Shown: positions 25,779 to 35,031, counted from the stretch's first letter. The stretch is 64,000 nucleotides of DNA from JAVBKV01 sp031553885 (GCA_031553885.1 JAVBKV010000001.1:1-64000), one strand, 5' to 3'. Program-made: numbers and translations. The notes: generated from the letters alone by a model not told the origin.

Positions 25779-27335
25779 ATGAAAGAAAAAATACAAAAAA
25801 CATTGAGAGACAGTGCTGCCATGCGTTGGTTTGCGTTGATTCTGTTGAGTGGATTGACGTTCTCAACGTATTGGTTCCAGGACTTCTTCGGAGGAATTAA
25901 GAGCCTTTTATTTACCGAATACGGATTTACCAGTGAAAATTTTGGCCGGATCATCAGTATGACGACTTTTGCCAACATTTTCGGGATGATTATCGTGGGT
26001 GGTATTATTCTGGATAAATGGGGTATTCGTATTGCAGGACTTATTTTCGGGGGATTAGCCACAGTCGGTGGTTTGATTGTATTCTTAGCTTCCGGAGGTA
26101 CATTTGGAGGCGAATCCAGTACTATACTCTGGACTATGATTATCGGACGCATGATGTTCGGAACCGGTCTGGAAGTGGTTTGTGTGGTGGCTACCCGTAC
26201 GATTGTGAAATGGTTCAAGGGCTACGAACTGGCACTGGCTATGGCTATCAATATGGGATTCGGCCGGTTGGGTTCTGCCATGGGAATTGCGATTTCTCCG
26301 GATATTGCTATGGGAACCTCTTCTACGGCAATCGGATTTGCAGCATCATTACTGGGCCTGGCTCTTATTATGTTTGTGGTTTATCTCTTCTTTGATATTA
26401 AATTAGACAAGCAGAATGCAGCCATGGCTTCAGAAACAGGAAGCGAAGAAGAATTCAAAATGTCCGACCTGGTCAAACTCGTGAAAAATTCGGCATTCGT
26501 TTATATTACCCTTTTGTGTGTTGCTTTTTATGCGGCGGTATTCCCATTTATCCAATATGCATCGGATTTGCTGGTGAATAAATTCGGATTTACTTCCGAA
26601 TTGCCGGAAGGCGCTTCCATCGTGATTAACGGAAGTGCTGCCTTGGGTAACTCAATGATGTATATCGTTCTGTTCCTTTCTGCCATCTGCTTTTCTGTTG
26701 TGCCGGCAAACCTCAAGTCGGCTTCTGCCAGGCTGATCACCCGGGTGGTTGTGGTGTTTGCCTTGGGTGTGTTTATTTACGCTTTCCGGGATGTTTTTTC
26801 AGCCTGGATGCATAACGGACAGAAAACGGCTTCCCTGATTCCGCTGGGAACGATTATTTTTACCCCGATCTTTGGAAATATTGTTGATAAAAAAGGGAAA
26901 GCGGCATCGTTGATGATTTTAGGTTCTTTGTTATTGATATTTGCTCACCTTTCCTTGTCCATTTTTGATAACATTTATTTAGGATATATGGGCTTGTTGA
27001 GCTTAGGGGTTGCATTCTCTTTAGTTCCCGCTGCCATGTGGCCTTCTGTAGCTAAAATTGTTCCGGAAAACCGCTTAGGAACCGCTTACTCTACTATGTT
27101 TACTGTTCAGAATTGGGGACTGGCTGCCTTTTTCTGGGGAATCGGAGCCGTGCTGGATTATGTAAATAGAGACATTCTGGGACAGATCAATGCCAAAGAG
27201 GCCGTATATGATTATACGATTCCTATTCTCATGCTCGTAGGTTGCGGCGTTATATCCATCTTCTTGTCTTATAAGCTGAAACAAGCGGATAAAAAACATG
27301 GATTCGGTTTGGAATTACCGAATGTCAAGGAATAG
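25779..27335 (+). CDS. Major facilitator superfamily transporter
   Basis: A 518-residue inner-membrane protein with about 12 hydrophobic segments. MFS landmarks are the loop 2-3 motif GGIILDKWGIRIAG and its counterpart in the second half GNIVDKKGKAASL. It resembles a group of Bacteroidetes MFS proteins often annotated as nitrate/oxalate-formate-like porters; the substrate is unknown. A long periplasmic or cytoplasmic stretch (VNKFGFTSELPEGASI) interrupts the second bundle. It stands alone. Its stop overlaps the stop region of the convergent folC gene by 11 bases (27325-27335). Confidence 0.88.
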   Translation: MKEKIQKTLRDSAAMRWFALILLSGLTFSTYWFQDFFGGIKSLLFTEYGFTSENFGRIISMTTFANIFGMIIVGGIILDKWGIRIAGLIFGGLATVGGLIVFLASGGTFGGESSTILWTMIIGRMMFGTGLEVVCVVATRTIVKWFKGYELALAMAINMGFGRLGSAMGIAISPDIAMGTSSTAIGFAASLLGLALIMFVVYLFFDIKLDKQNAAMASETGSEEEFKMSDLVKLVKNSAFVYITLLCVAFYAAVFPFIQYASDLLVNKFGFTSELPEGASIVINGSAALGNSMMYIVLFLSAICFSVVPANLKSASARLITRVVVVFALGVFIYAFRDVFSAWMHNGQKTASLIPLGTIIFTPIFGNIVDKKGKAASLMILGSLLLIFAHLSLSIFDNIYLGYMGLLSLGVAFSLVPAAMWPSVAKIVPENRLGTAYSTMFTVQNWGLAAFFWGIGAVLDYVNRDILGQINAKEAVYDYTIPILMLVGCGVISIFLSYKLKQADKKHGFGLELPNVKE

Positions 27336-28800
27336 AATCGATTGTATTGTTGATTGCCGATAAGGCATCAGCCACAATAAAAGTGCTGCCTCCCACAAAT
27401 AACAGATCGTTGGGCCGGGCGGCACTTTTTGCATGGAGATAGGCTTCTTTTACATTCGGGTAAGTTTTTCCAGATAATCTGAACATCTGGCCTTTTTCGG
27501 CTAATTCTTTTTCATCCAGCGCCCTTGGAATGGATGCTTTGGTGAAATAATAGATCGCATCTTTCGGTAATAATTGCAGGACTCCGGAAACATCCTTGTC
27601 GTTGACCATACCAATGACAATGTGTAAATGATTGTATTTCTGGGCCTTCAACTGGCGGACAATATACTCCATTCCTCCGATGTTGTGTCCGGTATCCAAT
27701 ACGATTTTGGGATGGGTTTGGATTACCTGCCAACGGCCCAGTAATCCGGTGGTTTCCACTACTTTTCTGAATCCCTCGTATACGGCTGAATCGGGAATCT
27801 GATAGCCGGTTTGTTTTAATTCTTTGATGGCGCAGAGGACGGTTGCCGCATTCTTTTCCTGGGCGAAACCGCCTAATTCTCCGATGAGCTCCGGATAGTC
27901 GGTTGCGTCGAATTGCCACTGGCCGGAAGGGAGTAGGGTAGCAGATCGGATCGGCTTTTCTTCTTCGGCAAACAGGATAGAGGGTTTCTGAGGTGTTGGT
28001 AGTTTAGAATATCCTCCCCCTGCCCCCTCCAGAGGGGGATAAGGTACTGACGAAAGTTCCGCGGATAACGGGCGTAAGCTATCCCCCTCTGGAGGGGGCA
28101 GGGGGAGGATATTCTGCATAGTAGGATCTTCGTTTATATCTCTTGATACCTCATTTACCTCCTTATACTTATTTAAAAAAACATCTTTCACCTTTCCGCT
28201 TGCTTCCCCGATCACTACCGGAATACCTTGTTTGATAATTCCTGCCTTCTCCCGGGCGATTTCCTCTACCGTATTTCCCAATAAAGCGGTATGGTCCAGG
28301 CTGATATTCGTAATGATACTTAAATCGGGACGGATGACATTGGTACAATCCAATCGTCCGCCCAATCCCACTTCGATGACCGCTACATTGACTTGTTCAT
28401 AGGCAAAGTATGCAAAAGCCATCCCAGTGGTCAGCTCGAAAAAAGAGGGTTGGAGAGGCTCGAAAAAATGGACGTTTTCCGTCATGAATGCAGCTACGTA
28501 ATCCGGTGAAATCATGGTTCCGTTGACCCGTATCCTTTCCCTAAAGTCTGTTAAATGCGGAGAAGTATATAAACCAACTTTATAGCCGGCTTGTTGTAGT
28601 ATTGAAGCAATGAGATGTGAAGTGGACCCTTTTCCGTTGGTTCCCGCTACATGAATGGTGAGATAATACAAATGTGGGTGATTCAGGTGGGAATCGATGG
28701 AAAGGGTGTTTTCCATTCCTTCCTTGTACGCCTTAGAACCCACCTGTTGAAACATGGGAATCCGGTTATATAGGTAATCGATCGCTTCTTCGTAATTCAT
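27325..28800 (-). CDS. folC: Bifunctional folylpolyglutamate/dihydrofolate synthase with in-frame repeat insert
   Basis: A 491-residue FolC, which adds glutamate to folates in the cytoplasm. The ATP loop HVAGTNGKGSTSH is near residue 50, VIEVGLGGRLDCTNV lies in the catalytic core, and the C-terminal domain contains VLDTGHNIGGMEYIV. The family is usually 420-440 residues. The excess is explained by about 36 residues (229-264) encoded by a 108-bp inverted repeat, read as LPLPPPEGDS ... PYPPLEGAGGG between the central and C-terminal domains. Because 108 is a multiple of three, the frame is kept. The gene starts three bases after mfd ends and is co-transcribed with it. Confidence 0.93.
   Translation of the reverse strand: MNYEEAIDYLYNRIPMFQQVGSKAYKEGMENTLSIDSHLNHPHLYYLTIHVAGTNGKGSTSHLIASILQQAGYKVGLYTSPHLTDFRERIRVNGTMISPDYVAAFMTENVHFFEPLQPSFFELTTGMAFAYFAYEQVNVAVIEVGLGGRLDCTNVIRPDLSIITNISLDHTALLGNTVEEIAREKAGIIKQGIPVVIGEASGKVKDVFLNKYKEVNEVSRDINEDPTMQNILPLPPPEGDSLRPLSAELSSVPYPPLEGAGGGYSKLPTPQKPSILFAEEEKPIRSATLLPSGQWQFDATDYPELIGELGGFAQEKNAATVLCAIKELKQTGYQIPDSAVYEGFRKVVETTGLLGRWQVIQTHPKIVLDTGHNIGGMEYIVRQLKAQKYNHLHIVIGMVNDKDVSGVLQLLPKDAIYYFTKASIPRALDEKELAEKGQMFRLSGKTYPNVKEAYLHAKSAARPNDLLFVGGSTFIVADALSAINNTIDSIP
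28007..28114 (-). repeat. REPIN-like inverted repeat inside folC
   Basis: Arms 28007-28040 and 28081-28114 are perfect 34-bp reverse complements around a 40-base spacer. Each arm itself contains a small imperfect palindrome (CCCCCTCTGGAGGGGG). The total of 108 bp is in frame with folC. A 30-bp stretch of the same arm, with one difference, occurs singly at 59581-59610. One arm alone plus a paired, inverted version is the REP-singlet/REPIN pattern known from other bacteria. No target-site duplication is apparent. Confidence 0.85.
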
Positions 28801-28803
28801 AGT

Positions 28804-31800
28804 TTACAATTGATTCATTTCTTCTAAAATGGCACAGGCCGTTTCTACGCTTTCCACCTGCTGGATCAGCACCGAACGACGGTTGTTTGCTTCTTTCAGT
28901 TGGCAACGTTTATAATGCCGTTGAACATATTTCAGCATCTTGTCGAAAGCTTCACTCTGATAATAGGAAGAGGCTGGATTCGTAACCAGGAGGATATTCA
29001 TTTTTCCGGTTTTCAGAATAATTTTTTCCATTCCTAATTTCCGGGCCATGGTTTTGAGTCGTACGATACGGATCAGTTCTTCTCCCCGGCGGGGAATCTG
29101 ACCAAAACGGTCTTCTAACTTGGCACGGAATTGCTGGATATTTGTCTCACTTTCCATGGAATCCAATTCCCGGTAGAGCAGGATCCGTTCCGAATCGTTT
29201 GGAATATAAGCAGCCGGAAATAATAACTCCATATCACTTTCCACATTGGTTTCAAGCACATAGTTTTCTCCGGTATCGATATTTTCCTCATTTTTATACA
29301 AATCGGAGAACTCTTCATTTTTCAGTTCCTGTACAGCTTCCGACAGAATTTTCTGGTAAGTTTCGTAACCCAGGTCGGCGATAAATCCGCTTTGTTCGGC
29401 TCCCAGCATGTTACCGGCTCCCCGGATATCGAGGTCCTGCATGGCTACATGGATACCGCTGCCAAGTTCGGAAAAATTCTCGATGGCCTGCAATCGCCTG
29501 CGGGCTTCGGGACTGAGGCTGTGTAACGGAGGAGCAAGCAGGTAGCAGAATGCTTTACGGTTGCTCCGTCCGACTCGTCCGCGTAATTGGTGCAGATCGC
29601 TTAATCCGAAATGCTGGGCGTTATTGACGATGATTGTGTTGGCGTTCGGGATGTCGATTCCGCTCTCGATAATGGTAGTGGCAATCAGTACGTCGTATTC
29701 GTAATTGGCAAAGTCGGTAATGATTTGCTCCAGCTTTGCCGGTTCCATCTGGCCATGGCCGACGGCTACCCGTGCGTCCGGAACTTCTTTCCGGATCAGC
29801 GTTGCTAATTCGTGAATACTGTTCACCCGGTTGTTGATGACAAACACCTGGCCGTTGCGGCTCATTTCAAAATTGATCGCTTCCCGGATGATTTCTCCTC
29901 CGAAACGGTGTACTTCCGTTTGGATCGGATAACGATTGGGCGGGGGAGTAGTGATAGATGACAAATCCCGTGCTCCCATGAGACTGAATTGTAAGGTTCG
30001 TGGAATAGGAGTCGCAGTCATGGTCAGGGTGTCGACGTTGACTTTCATCTGTTTCAGCTTTTCTTTGACGCTGACCCCGAATTTTTGTTCTTCGTCGATA
30101 ATCAGCAGGCCGAGATCCTTGAATACGATTTCTTTTCCTGTGAGGCGGTGTGTGCCGACTAGAATGTCAATTTTTCCATCCTTGAGTTTTTGTAGAATTT
30201 CTTTACTGTCATTTCCTTTCCGTGCCCGGGAAAGGTAGTCTACCGTACAAGGGAAATCTGCCAGCCGATCCTTGAATGTATGATAATGCTGGTAAGCCAG
30301 GAGGGTAGTGGGCACCAGAACTGCAACCTGTTTGCCATCGGTAGCCGCCTTGAATGCAGCCCGGATGGCCACTTCTGTTTTTCCGAAACCGACATCTCCA
30401 CAGACCAACCGGTCCATGGGACGGCTGCATTCCATATCCTGTTTGATATCATTGGTTGCTTTTACCTGATCGGGAGTATCTTCGTATACAAAAGAAGCTT
30501 CCAGCTCTTTTTGCAGGTAGGTATCGGGAGAAAAAGCAAATCCTTTTTCATCCCTGCGTTTGGAGTAAAGTAAAATCAGGTCATGGGCAATGTCTTTGAC
30601 TTTCTTTTTGGTCTTGCTTTTCAGGTTTTCCCAGGCTCCTGATCCCAGTTTGTTCAGCCGGGGCGGTTCTCCGTCTTTTCCCCTGTACTTGGAGATTTTG
30701 TGTAAAGAATGGATACTGACGAAAATAATGTCATCATTGAGGAATGTCAGTTTGATCACTTCCTGCATTTTTCCGTTAATTTCGGTCCGGATTAGTCCTC
30801 CGAACCTTCCGATACCATGATCGATATGTACAACGTAGTCGCCGTTCTGGAATTGCTGTAATTCTTTTAGCGACAGGGCGATTTTTCCGGAACGGGCACG
30901 TTCGGATTTCAGGTTGTATTTATGAAAACGGTCGAACAACTGGTGATCGGTAAACAAACAGGTATGTGTCGTTTTATCGATAAAACCTTCGTGAAGGGTG
31001 CGAAGAATGGGAGTAAAGACGATTTCGTCTCCCCGGTCTTCAAAAATGGACCGGATCCGGACAATCTGTTTTTCATTATCACTCAGAATGTAGATCGTAT
31101 AACCGTTTTTCATCCATTCTTTGAAGGATTGGGATACCAATTCGAAATTTTTGTGATAGGACTCCTGCATTTCGGTAGAAAACTCGATCACTTCGTGGTT
31201 GGAGTTTTCTTTTGTGTGCGCACTGGGATTCGACAGGTGAAGCTTACCGTATGCTGAGGCAAATTGCCGGATCTGGCTTCCGGAGGTCAGCAAGGTCCGT
31301 ATTTCTTCAATGGACTGGAAGGTTTCTTCATTCGTCAGAACCGGTTCTTCGTTCCAGATCGATTCGATCTTTTCATAAATCCATGCTTCGTTGCGGAATA
31401 CAATCTTTGTGGTTTCGGGAAGATACGAAAACAAGGTACTGTCTGTTGATCCGGCCTGTGTTGAAATGATCGAAATTCCGGTGAGTTTTTCCTTGGAAAG
31501 TTGCGTTTCTACATCAAAACTTCGGATACTTTCCACTTCGTCGCCAAAAAAGTCGATGCGGTAAGGATACTCATTCGAAAAAGAAAAAACGTCGATGATG
31601 GATCCCCTGACGGCATATTGTCCCGGTTCGTATACATAATCTACCCGGTCGAAACCATATGATTCCAATACTTCGGCTACAAAAAGACTATCGATTTTTT
31701 CAGCGGCACTGATCGAAAGCGTTTTGTTTTTCAATGCCTGGCCGGAAACAACTTTTTCTGCCATGGCCTCCGGATAAGAGATAATCAGGCAGGGGGTTGA

Positions 31801-32151
31801 ATCGCTGATGAGCCGGCCGAGGACCTCTGTTCGCAGGATTTCATTGGCTGCATCCCGTTGCCCGTAACGAATATTACGTTTGTATCCGGAAGGAAAAAAC
31901 AGGACACGTTCTTCTCCCAGCACCTGACAACAATCATGGTAGAAGTATCCGGCATCTTCCAGATCGTTCAGAAGGCATAGAAAATGGGATGTCACAGGCT
32001 GTTTGTCGAAAAGGGCGGAACAGGTAACGGCACCGGACGAACCTTTCAATCCTTTCAGAAAAAGATTGGTGAAGTTGTTCTTAAATAATGTTAAAGCAGC
32101 TTTTATGCCTGGATGTGAGGCATAAATATTATGTAATTCAGCAGTCTCCAA
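28804..32151 (-). CDS. mfd: Transcription-repair coupling factor
   Basis: Mfd removes stalled RNA polymerase and recruits UvrA. The UvrB-like N-terminal module, the RNAP-interaction domain (FQNGDYVVHIDHGIGRFGG) and the RecG-like translocase are present, with Walker A MDRLVCGDVGFGKTEVAIR, DEEQKFG, TATPIPRTL and HQLRGRVGRS; the C-terminal TRCF domain follows. An ATG at 32223 would add 24 residues (SFFSFSKVHIFVYYRYFC...) unlike any Mfd. The TTG at 32151 gives METAELHNIYASHPG, which fits the family N-terminus, yields 1115 residues, and lies just after a -7 box at 32168-32175. I therefore use TTG. folC follows in the same operon. Confidence 0.93.
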   Translation of the reverse strand: METAELHNIYASHPGIKAALTLFKNNFTNLFLKGLKGSSGAVTCSALFDKQPVTSHFLCLLNDLEDAGYFYHDCCQVLGEERVLFFPSGYKRNIRYGQRDAANEILRTEVLGRLISDSTPCLIISYPEAMAEKVVSGQALKNKTLSISAAEKIDSLFVAEVLESYGFDRVDYVYEPGQYAVRGSIIDVFSFSNEYPYRIDFFGDEVESIRSFDVETQLSKEKLTGISIISTQAGSTDSTLFSYLPETTKIVFRNEAWIYEKIESIWNEEPVLTNEETFQSIEEIRTLLTSGSQIRQFASAYGKLHLSNPSAHTKENSNHEVIEFSTEMQESYHKNFELVSQSFKEWMKNGYTIYILSDNEKQIVRIRSIFEDRGDEIVFTPILRTLHEGFIDKTTHTCLFTDHQLFDRFHKYNLKSERARSGKIALSLKELQQFQNGDYVVHIDHGIGRFGGLIRTEINGKMQEVIKLTFLNDDIIFVSIHSLHKISKYRGKDGEPPRLNKLGSGAWENLKSKTKKKVKDIAHDLILLYSKRRDEKGFAFSPDTYLQKELEASFVYEDTPDQVKATNDIKQDMECSRPMDRLVCGDVGFGKTEVAIRAAFKAATDGKQVAVLVPTTLLAYQHYHTFKDRLADFPCTVDYLSRARKGNDSKEILQKLKDGKIDILVGTHRLTGKEIVFKDLGLLIIDEEQKFGVSVKEKLKQMKVNVDTLTMTATPIPRTLQFSLMGARDLSSITTPPPNRYPIQTEVHRFGGEIIREAINFEMSRNGQVFVINNRVNSIHELATLIRKEVPDARVAVGHGQMEPAKLEQIITDFANYEYDVLIATTIIESGIDIPNANTIIVNNAQHFGLSDLHQLRGRVGRSNRKAFCYLLAPPLHSLSPEARRRLQAIENFSELGSGIHVAMQDLDIRGAGNMLGAEQSGFIADLGYETYQKILSEAVQELKNEEFSDLYKNEENIDTGENYVLETNVESDMELLFPAAYIPNDSERILLYRELDSMESETNIQQFRAKLEDRFGQIPRRGEELIRIVRLKTMARKLGMEKIILKTGKMNILLVTNPASSYYQSEAFDKMLKYVQRHYKRCQLKEANNRRSVLIQQVESVETACAILEEMNQL

Positions 32152-32167
32152 TGTATTAAAATTTGTG

Positions 32168-32175
32168 CAAAAATA
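32168..32175 (-). promoter_or_regulatory. Possible -7 box for mfd
   Basis: The minus strand reads TATTTTTG (TAnnTTTG), 17 bases before the TTG start chosen for mfd. Transcription would begin downstream of the ATG at 32223, which independently argues against that longer start. No TTTG at the ideal spacing was found. Confidence 0.4.
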
Positions 32176-32196
32176 GCGATAATAAACAAATATGTG

Positions 32197-32204
32197 TACC
32201 TTTG
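32197..32204 (+). promoter_or_regulatory. Possible -7 box for the polyprenol-sugar transferase gene
   Basis: TACCTTTG matches TAnnTTTG 35 bases before the start at 32239. It lies back-to-back with the mfd -7 box, so the two divergent transcripts would start within about 60 bases of each other. The -33 box is not evident. Confidence 0.45.
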
Positions 32205-32238
32205 AAAACGAAAAAAAAGACAAGAATCCTTTTAATTT

Positions 32239-32976
32239 ATGAATGACAGTATTGTAATAATTCCGACCTATAATGAAAAGGAAAATATAGAAAAAATAAT
32301 CCGTGCCATATTTTCCTTGGAAAAATCATTCGATATTCTGGTTGTAGATGATGGTTCTCCCGACGGTACAGCTTCGATTGTCAAGAAGTTGCAGGGAGAA
32401 TTTCCTGGTCGTTTGCACCTGACGGAACGAAGTGGTAAATTGGGGTTGGGTACGGCTTATATTCATGGATTCAAGTGGTCCCTGGGGAATAAATATGATT
32501 ACATTTTTGAAATGGATGCTGACTTCTCCCATAATCCGGATGATTTGCCCCGGTTGTATAATGCTTGTTTCAGAGAAGGAGTGGATGTCGCCATTGGATC
32601 CCGTTACATCAGTGGGGTGAATGTGGTCAATTGGCCGATGGCCAGGGTGCTGATGTCTTTTTTTGCATCTAAGTATGTGCGGTTGATAACAGGCATGAAA
32701 ATTGCGGATACCACTGCCGGATTCAAGTGCTACCGGCGAGAAGTGCTGGAAACCATAGATCTGGATCGTATCCGTTTCAAAGGATATGCTTTTCAGATCG
32801 AGATGAAATTTACCGCCTACAAATGCGGATTTGTATTGAAAGAAGTCCCTATCATATTCATTAACCGGATAGAAGGAGTCTCTAAAATGAGCGGAGGAAT
32901 TTTTGGAGAAGCGCTGTTCGGAGTCATTCAACTGAAATGGGGTAGTTTGTTTAAAAAGTATCCGCAGAAGAAATAA
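32239..32976 (+). CDS. Polyprenol-phosphate mannose/glucose synthase-like GT2
   Basis: A 245-residue family-2 glycosyltransferase of the DPM1 type, which moves a sugar from a nucleotide donor to a polyprenyl phosphate at the inner-membrane face. It shows IIPTYNEKENIEKIIRAIF, the donor-site VVDDGSPDGT (about 37), the DXD in FEMDADFSHNP (about 92) and the acceptor-loop set AIGSRYISG, TAGFKCYRREVLE and YAFQIEMKF. No C-terminal membrane segments are present, as in the soluble DPM1 subclass. It is followed nine bases later by pyrC, so they are probably co-transcribed. Confidence 0.9.
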   Translation: MNDSIVIIPTYNEKENIEKIIRAIFSLEKSFDILVVDDGSPDGTASIVKKLQGEFPGRLHLTERSGKLGLGTAYIHGFKWSLGNKYDYIFEMDADFSHNPDDLPRLYNACFREGVDVAIGSRYISGVNVVNWPMARVLMSFFASKYVRLITGMKIADTTAGFKCYRREVLETIDLDRIRFKGYAFQIEMKFTAYKCGFVLKEVPIIFINRIEGVSKMSGGIFGEALFGVIQLKWGSLFKKYPQKK

Positions 32977-32984
32977 TAAAGAAA

Positions 32985-34322
32985 ATGAGACTTATCCATA
33001 ATGCTTGGGTTATTAACGAAGGCAAACAGTTCAACGCTTCTGTTTTGATTCAGGGAGAACGCATAGAAGCGATTTATACAACCGGAGTACCTGAAGAAAT
33101 CATGCAGAATGCACAGGTAATCGATGCTGGAGGATTGCTTTTATTGCCCGGGGTAATCGATGATCAGGTTCATTTCCGTGAACCCGGACTGACGCATAAG
33201 GCTGATTTGCATAGCGAGTCGAGGGCTGCTGTGGCCGGAGGTGTTACCTCATTCATGGATATGCCGAACACCAACCCGCAGACGACCACCGTAGACGCTC
33301 TGAACCGGAAGTTTGACCGGGCGGCAGAGGTTTCTTTGGCCAACTATTCTTTTTTTATCGGAGCTACTAATGATAATATCGACGAATTGAAAAAAGCAGA
33401 GGCTCACCGGGCATTGGCTATCAAGGTATTTATGGGAGCATCGACCGGGAATATGCTGGTAGATAATCCACGGACACTGGAAAAGATCTTTGCGGAAACA
33501 GATATGCTGATAGCCTCCCATTGCGAGAGTGAGCCTGTGATCGCTGCGAATAAGGCCCGTTATGTTTCAATGTACGGAGAGGAACTGGACGTCACGTTTC
33601 ATCCTAAAATAAGGGATGTGGAGGCTTGCTACGCCTCGTCTTCCGAGGCTGTCGCTCTGGCAGAGAAATACAACGCCCGTCTGCACCTGTTTCATTTGTC
33701 TACAGCCAGGGAATTGAGTCTGCTCAACTCTGGTCCTTTGCAGGAAAAGAAGATTACAGGAGAGGTTTGTGTTCATCACCTTTGGTTTACAGATGAGGAT
33801 TATTCCCGCCTGGGTAACCGGATAAAATGGAATCCTGCCGTTAAATCAAGGGAAGACAGGGAGGCTTTACGAAAGGCTCTGATCGATGGACGTTTAGATG
33901 TGGTAGCTACTGATCATGCTCCTCATTTACTTTCCGAAAAAGAAGGTTCTTGTTTCAAAGCTGCTTCCGGAGGGCCTATGGTACAACATTCGCTGGTTGC
34001 GATGCTTGAGCTTTGCCGTCAGGGTGTTTTTACTCCGGAATTAGTGATCGAAAAAATGTGTCATGCACCTGCCGAATTATTCCGGTTAAAAGATCGCGGA
34101 TACATTCGTAAAGGATATTATGCCGACCTGGTGTTGGTGAGCCCCGACCAATCCTGGACGGTAACGAAAGATAATTTATTATACAAATGCGGCTGGTCTC
34201 CATTGGAAGGAGTTACTTTCTCCAACCGGGTTGTAAAAACGTTTGTCAATGGTCAACTCGTTTACGACAGAGGAGAAGTCAATGAAAATATCAGGGGAAG
34301 AGAATTGGAAACTAAGAACTAA
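32985..34322 (+). CDS. pyrC: Dihydroorotase (class I type)
   Basis: A 445-residue amidohydrolase that closes carbamoyl-aspartate to dihydroorotate in pyrimidine synthesis. Metal ligands and signatures are GVIDDQVHFREPGLTHKAD (about 58-76), MDMPNTNP, the carboxylatable Lys region AIKVFMGAST, HCESEP, LFHLSTARE and VATDHAPH (about 307). Length fits class I dihydroorotase; allantoinase is a paralogue but is less likely. The last four residues (ETKN) and the stop codon lie within the left arm of a TAAGAACTA inverted repeat, so the C-terminus has probably been set by insertion of the repeat. Confidence 0.92.
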   Translation: MRLIHNAWVINEGKQFNASVLIQGERIEAIYTTGVPEEIMQNAQVIDAGGLLLLPGVIDDQVHFREPGLTHKADLHSESRAAVAGGVTSFMDMPNTNPQTTTVDALNRKFDRAAEVSLANYSFFIGATNDNIDELKKAEAHRALAIKVFMGASTGNMLVDNPRTLEKIFAETDMLIASHCESEPVIAANKARYVSMYGEELDVTFHPKIRDVEACYASSSEAVALAEKYNARLHLFHLSTARELSLLNSGPLQEKKITGEVCVHHLWFTDEDYSRLGNRIKWNPAVKSREDREALRKALIDGRLDVVATDHAPHLLSEKEGSCFKAASGGPMVQHSLVAMLELCRQGVFTPELVIEKMCHAPAELFRLKDRGYIRKGYYADLVLVSPDQSWTVTKDNLLYKCGWSPLEGVTFSNRVVKTFVNGQLVYDRGEVNENIRGRELETKN

Positions 34323-34395
34323 GAACTAAAAACTAAGAGCTAAGAAAAGGATAATCATCTCTAACTCTTAGTTTTTAGTTCTTAGTTCTTAACTT
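34310..34395. repeat. TAAGAACTA heptad arrays as an inverted pair
   Basis: Left array 34310-34344 and right array 34361-34395 are built from ACTAAGA/ACTAAAA units and are reverse complements with only a few mismatches, separated by 16 bases. The transcript would form a long A/U-rich hairpin between pyrC and the DUF3109 gene, possibly acting as a terminator or 3' end. The left array overlaps the last codons of pyrC. The same units occur at 10594-10636 and 52301-52475. Confidence 0.8.
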
Positions 34396-34404
34396 ATTTT
34401 TATT

Positions 34405-34983
34405 ATGTTGCAAATACAAGATACAATCATTAGCATGGATCTCCTGGAGGAGATGTTTATCTGTGACCTTTCGGTTTGTAAGGGAATCTGTTGTGTGGAA
34501 GGAGATTCCGGGGCGCCGGTGGAAGAGGATGAAATTCCTTTGCTGGAAAAGGTATTACCCCAGGTTTGGGACGATTTGTCGCCGGAGGCCCGGAATGTTA
34601 TTGAAAAGCAGGGAGTCGTATACCTGGATGAAGACGGAGAATTCGTTACGTCTATTGTAGACGGAAAAGACTGTGTGTTTACCTGTTATGATGAAAATGG
34701 CTACTGTAAATGCGCGATAGAAAAAGCATACAGGGAAGGACGGGTTGATTTTTATAAACCGGTTTCCTGTCATTTATATCCTGTTCGGGTAGCCCGGTAT
34801 AACGGCTTCCGGGCAGTTAATTACCACCGTTGGAGTGTTTGCCAGGCGGCGATTGCCTTGGGAAAGAACAAGGGAGTCCGTGTTTATGAATTTTTGAAAG
34901 AACCGTTGATCCGTAAGTTCGGAGAAGAATGGTACGAACAACTGAAGATAGCCGCAGGAAATTTTCGAAACGAAAGAATATAA
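34405..34983 (+). CDS. DUF3109 family cysteine-rich protein
   Basis: A 192-residue cytoplasmic protein of the DUF3109 family, widespread in Bacteroidetes. It has conserved cysteines in FICDLSVCKGICCVEGDSG, in GKDCVFTCYDENGYCKCAIE and in PVSCHLYPVR, and a final WSVCQAA. The cysteine pattern resembles YkgJ-type zinc or iron-sulfur cluster-binding proteins, but the ligand is unproven. Function is unknown. It starts nine bases after the heptad repeat and lies 48 bases before the phosphodiester glycosidase gene. Confidence 0.85.
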   Translation: MLQIQDTIISMDLLEEMFICDLSVCKGICCVEGDSGAPVEEDEIPLLEKVLPQVWDDLSPEARNVIEKQGVVYLDEDGEFVTSIVDGKDCVFTCYDENGYCKCAIEKAYREGRVDFYKPVSCHLYPVRVARYNGFRAVNYHRWSVCQAAIALGKNKGVRVYEFLKEPLIRKFGEEWYEQLKIAAGNFRNERI

Positions 34984-35031
34984 AGTACAATACATACATA
35001 AACATACATAATATAAAAAGTTTACGTACAA

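Noticed and set aside
27325..27335. Overlap of the MFS and folC 3' ends as an error
   Set aside because: Both proteins have normal C-termini; an 11-base convergent overlap is acceptable.
32152..32223. N-terminal extension of Mfd from the ATG at 32223
   Set aside because: The added residues are unlike Mfd, and a -7 box lies inside them.
34310..34395. CRISPR-like array
   Set aside because: The repeated units are about seven bases and contiguous, without unique spacers, and no cas genes are present.
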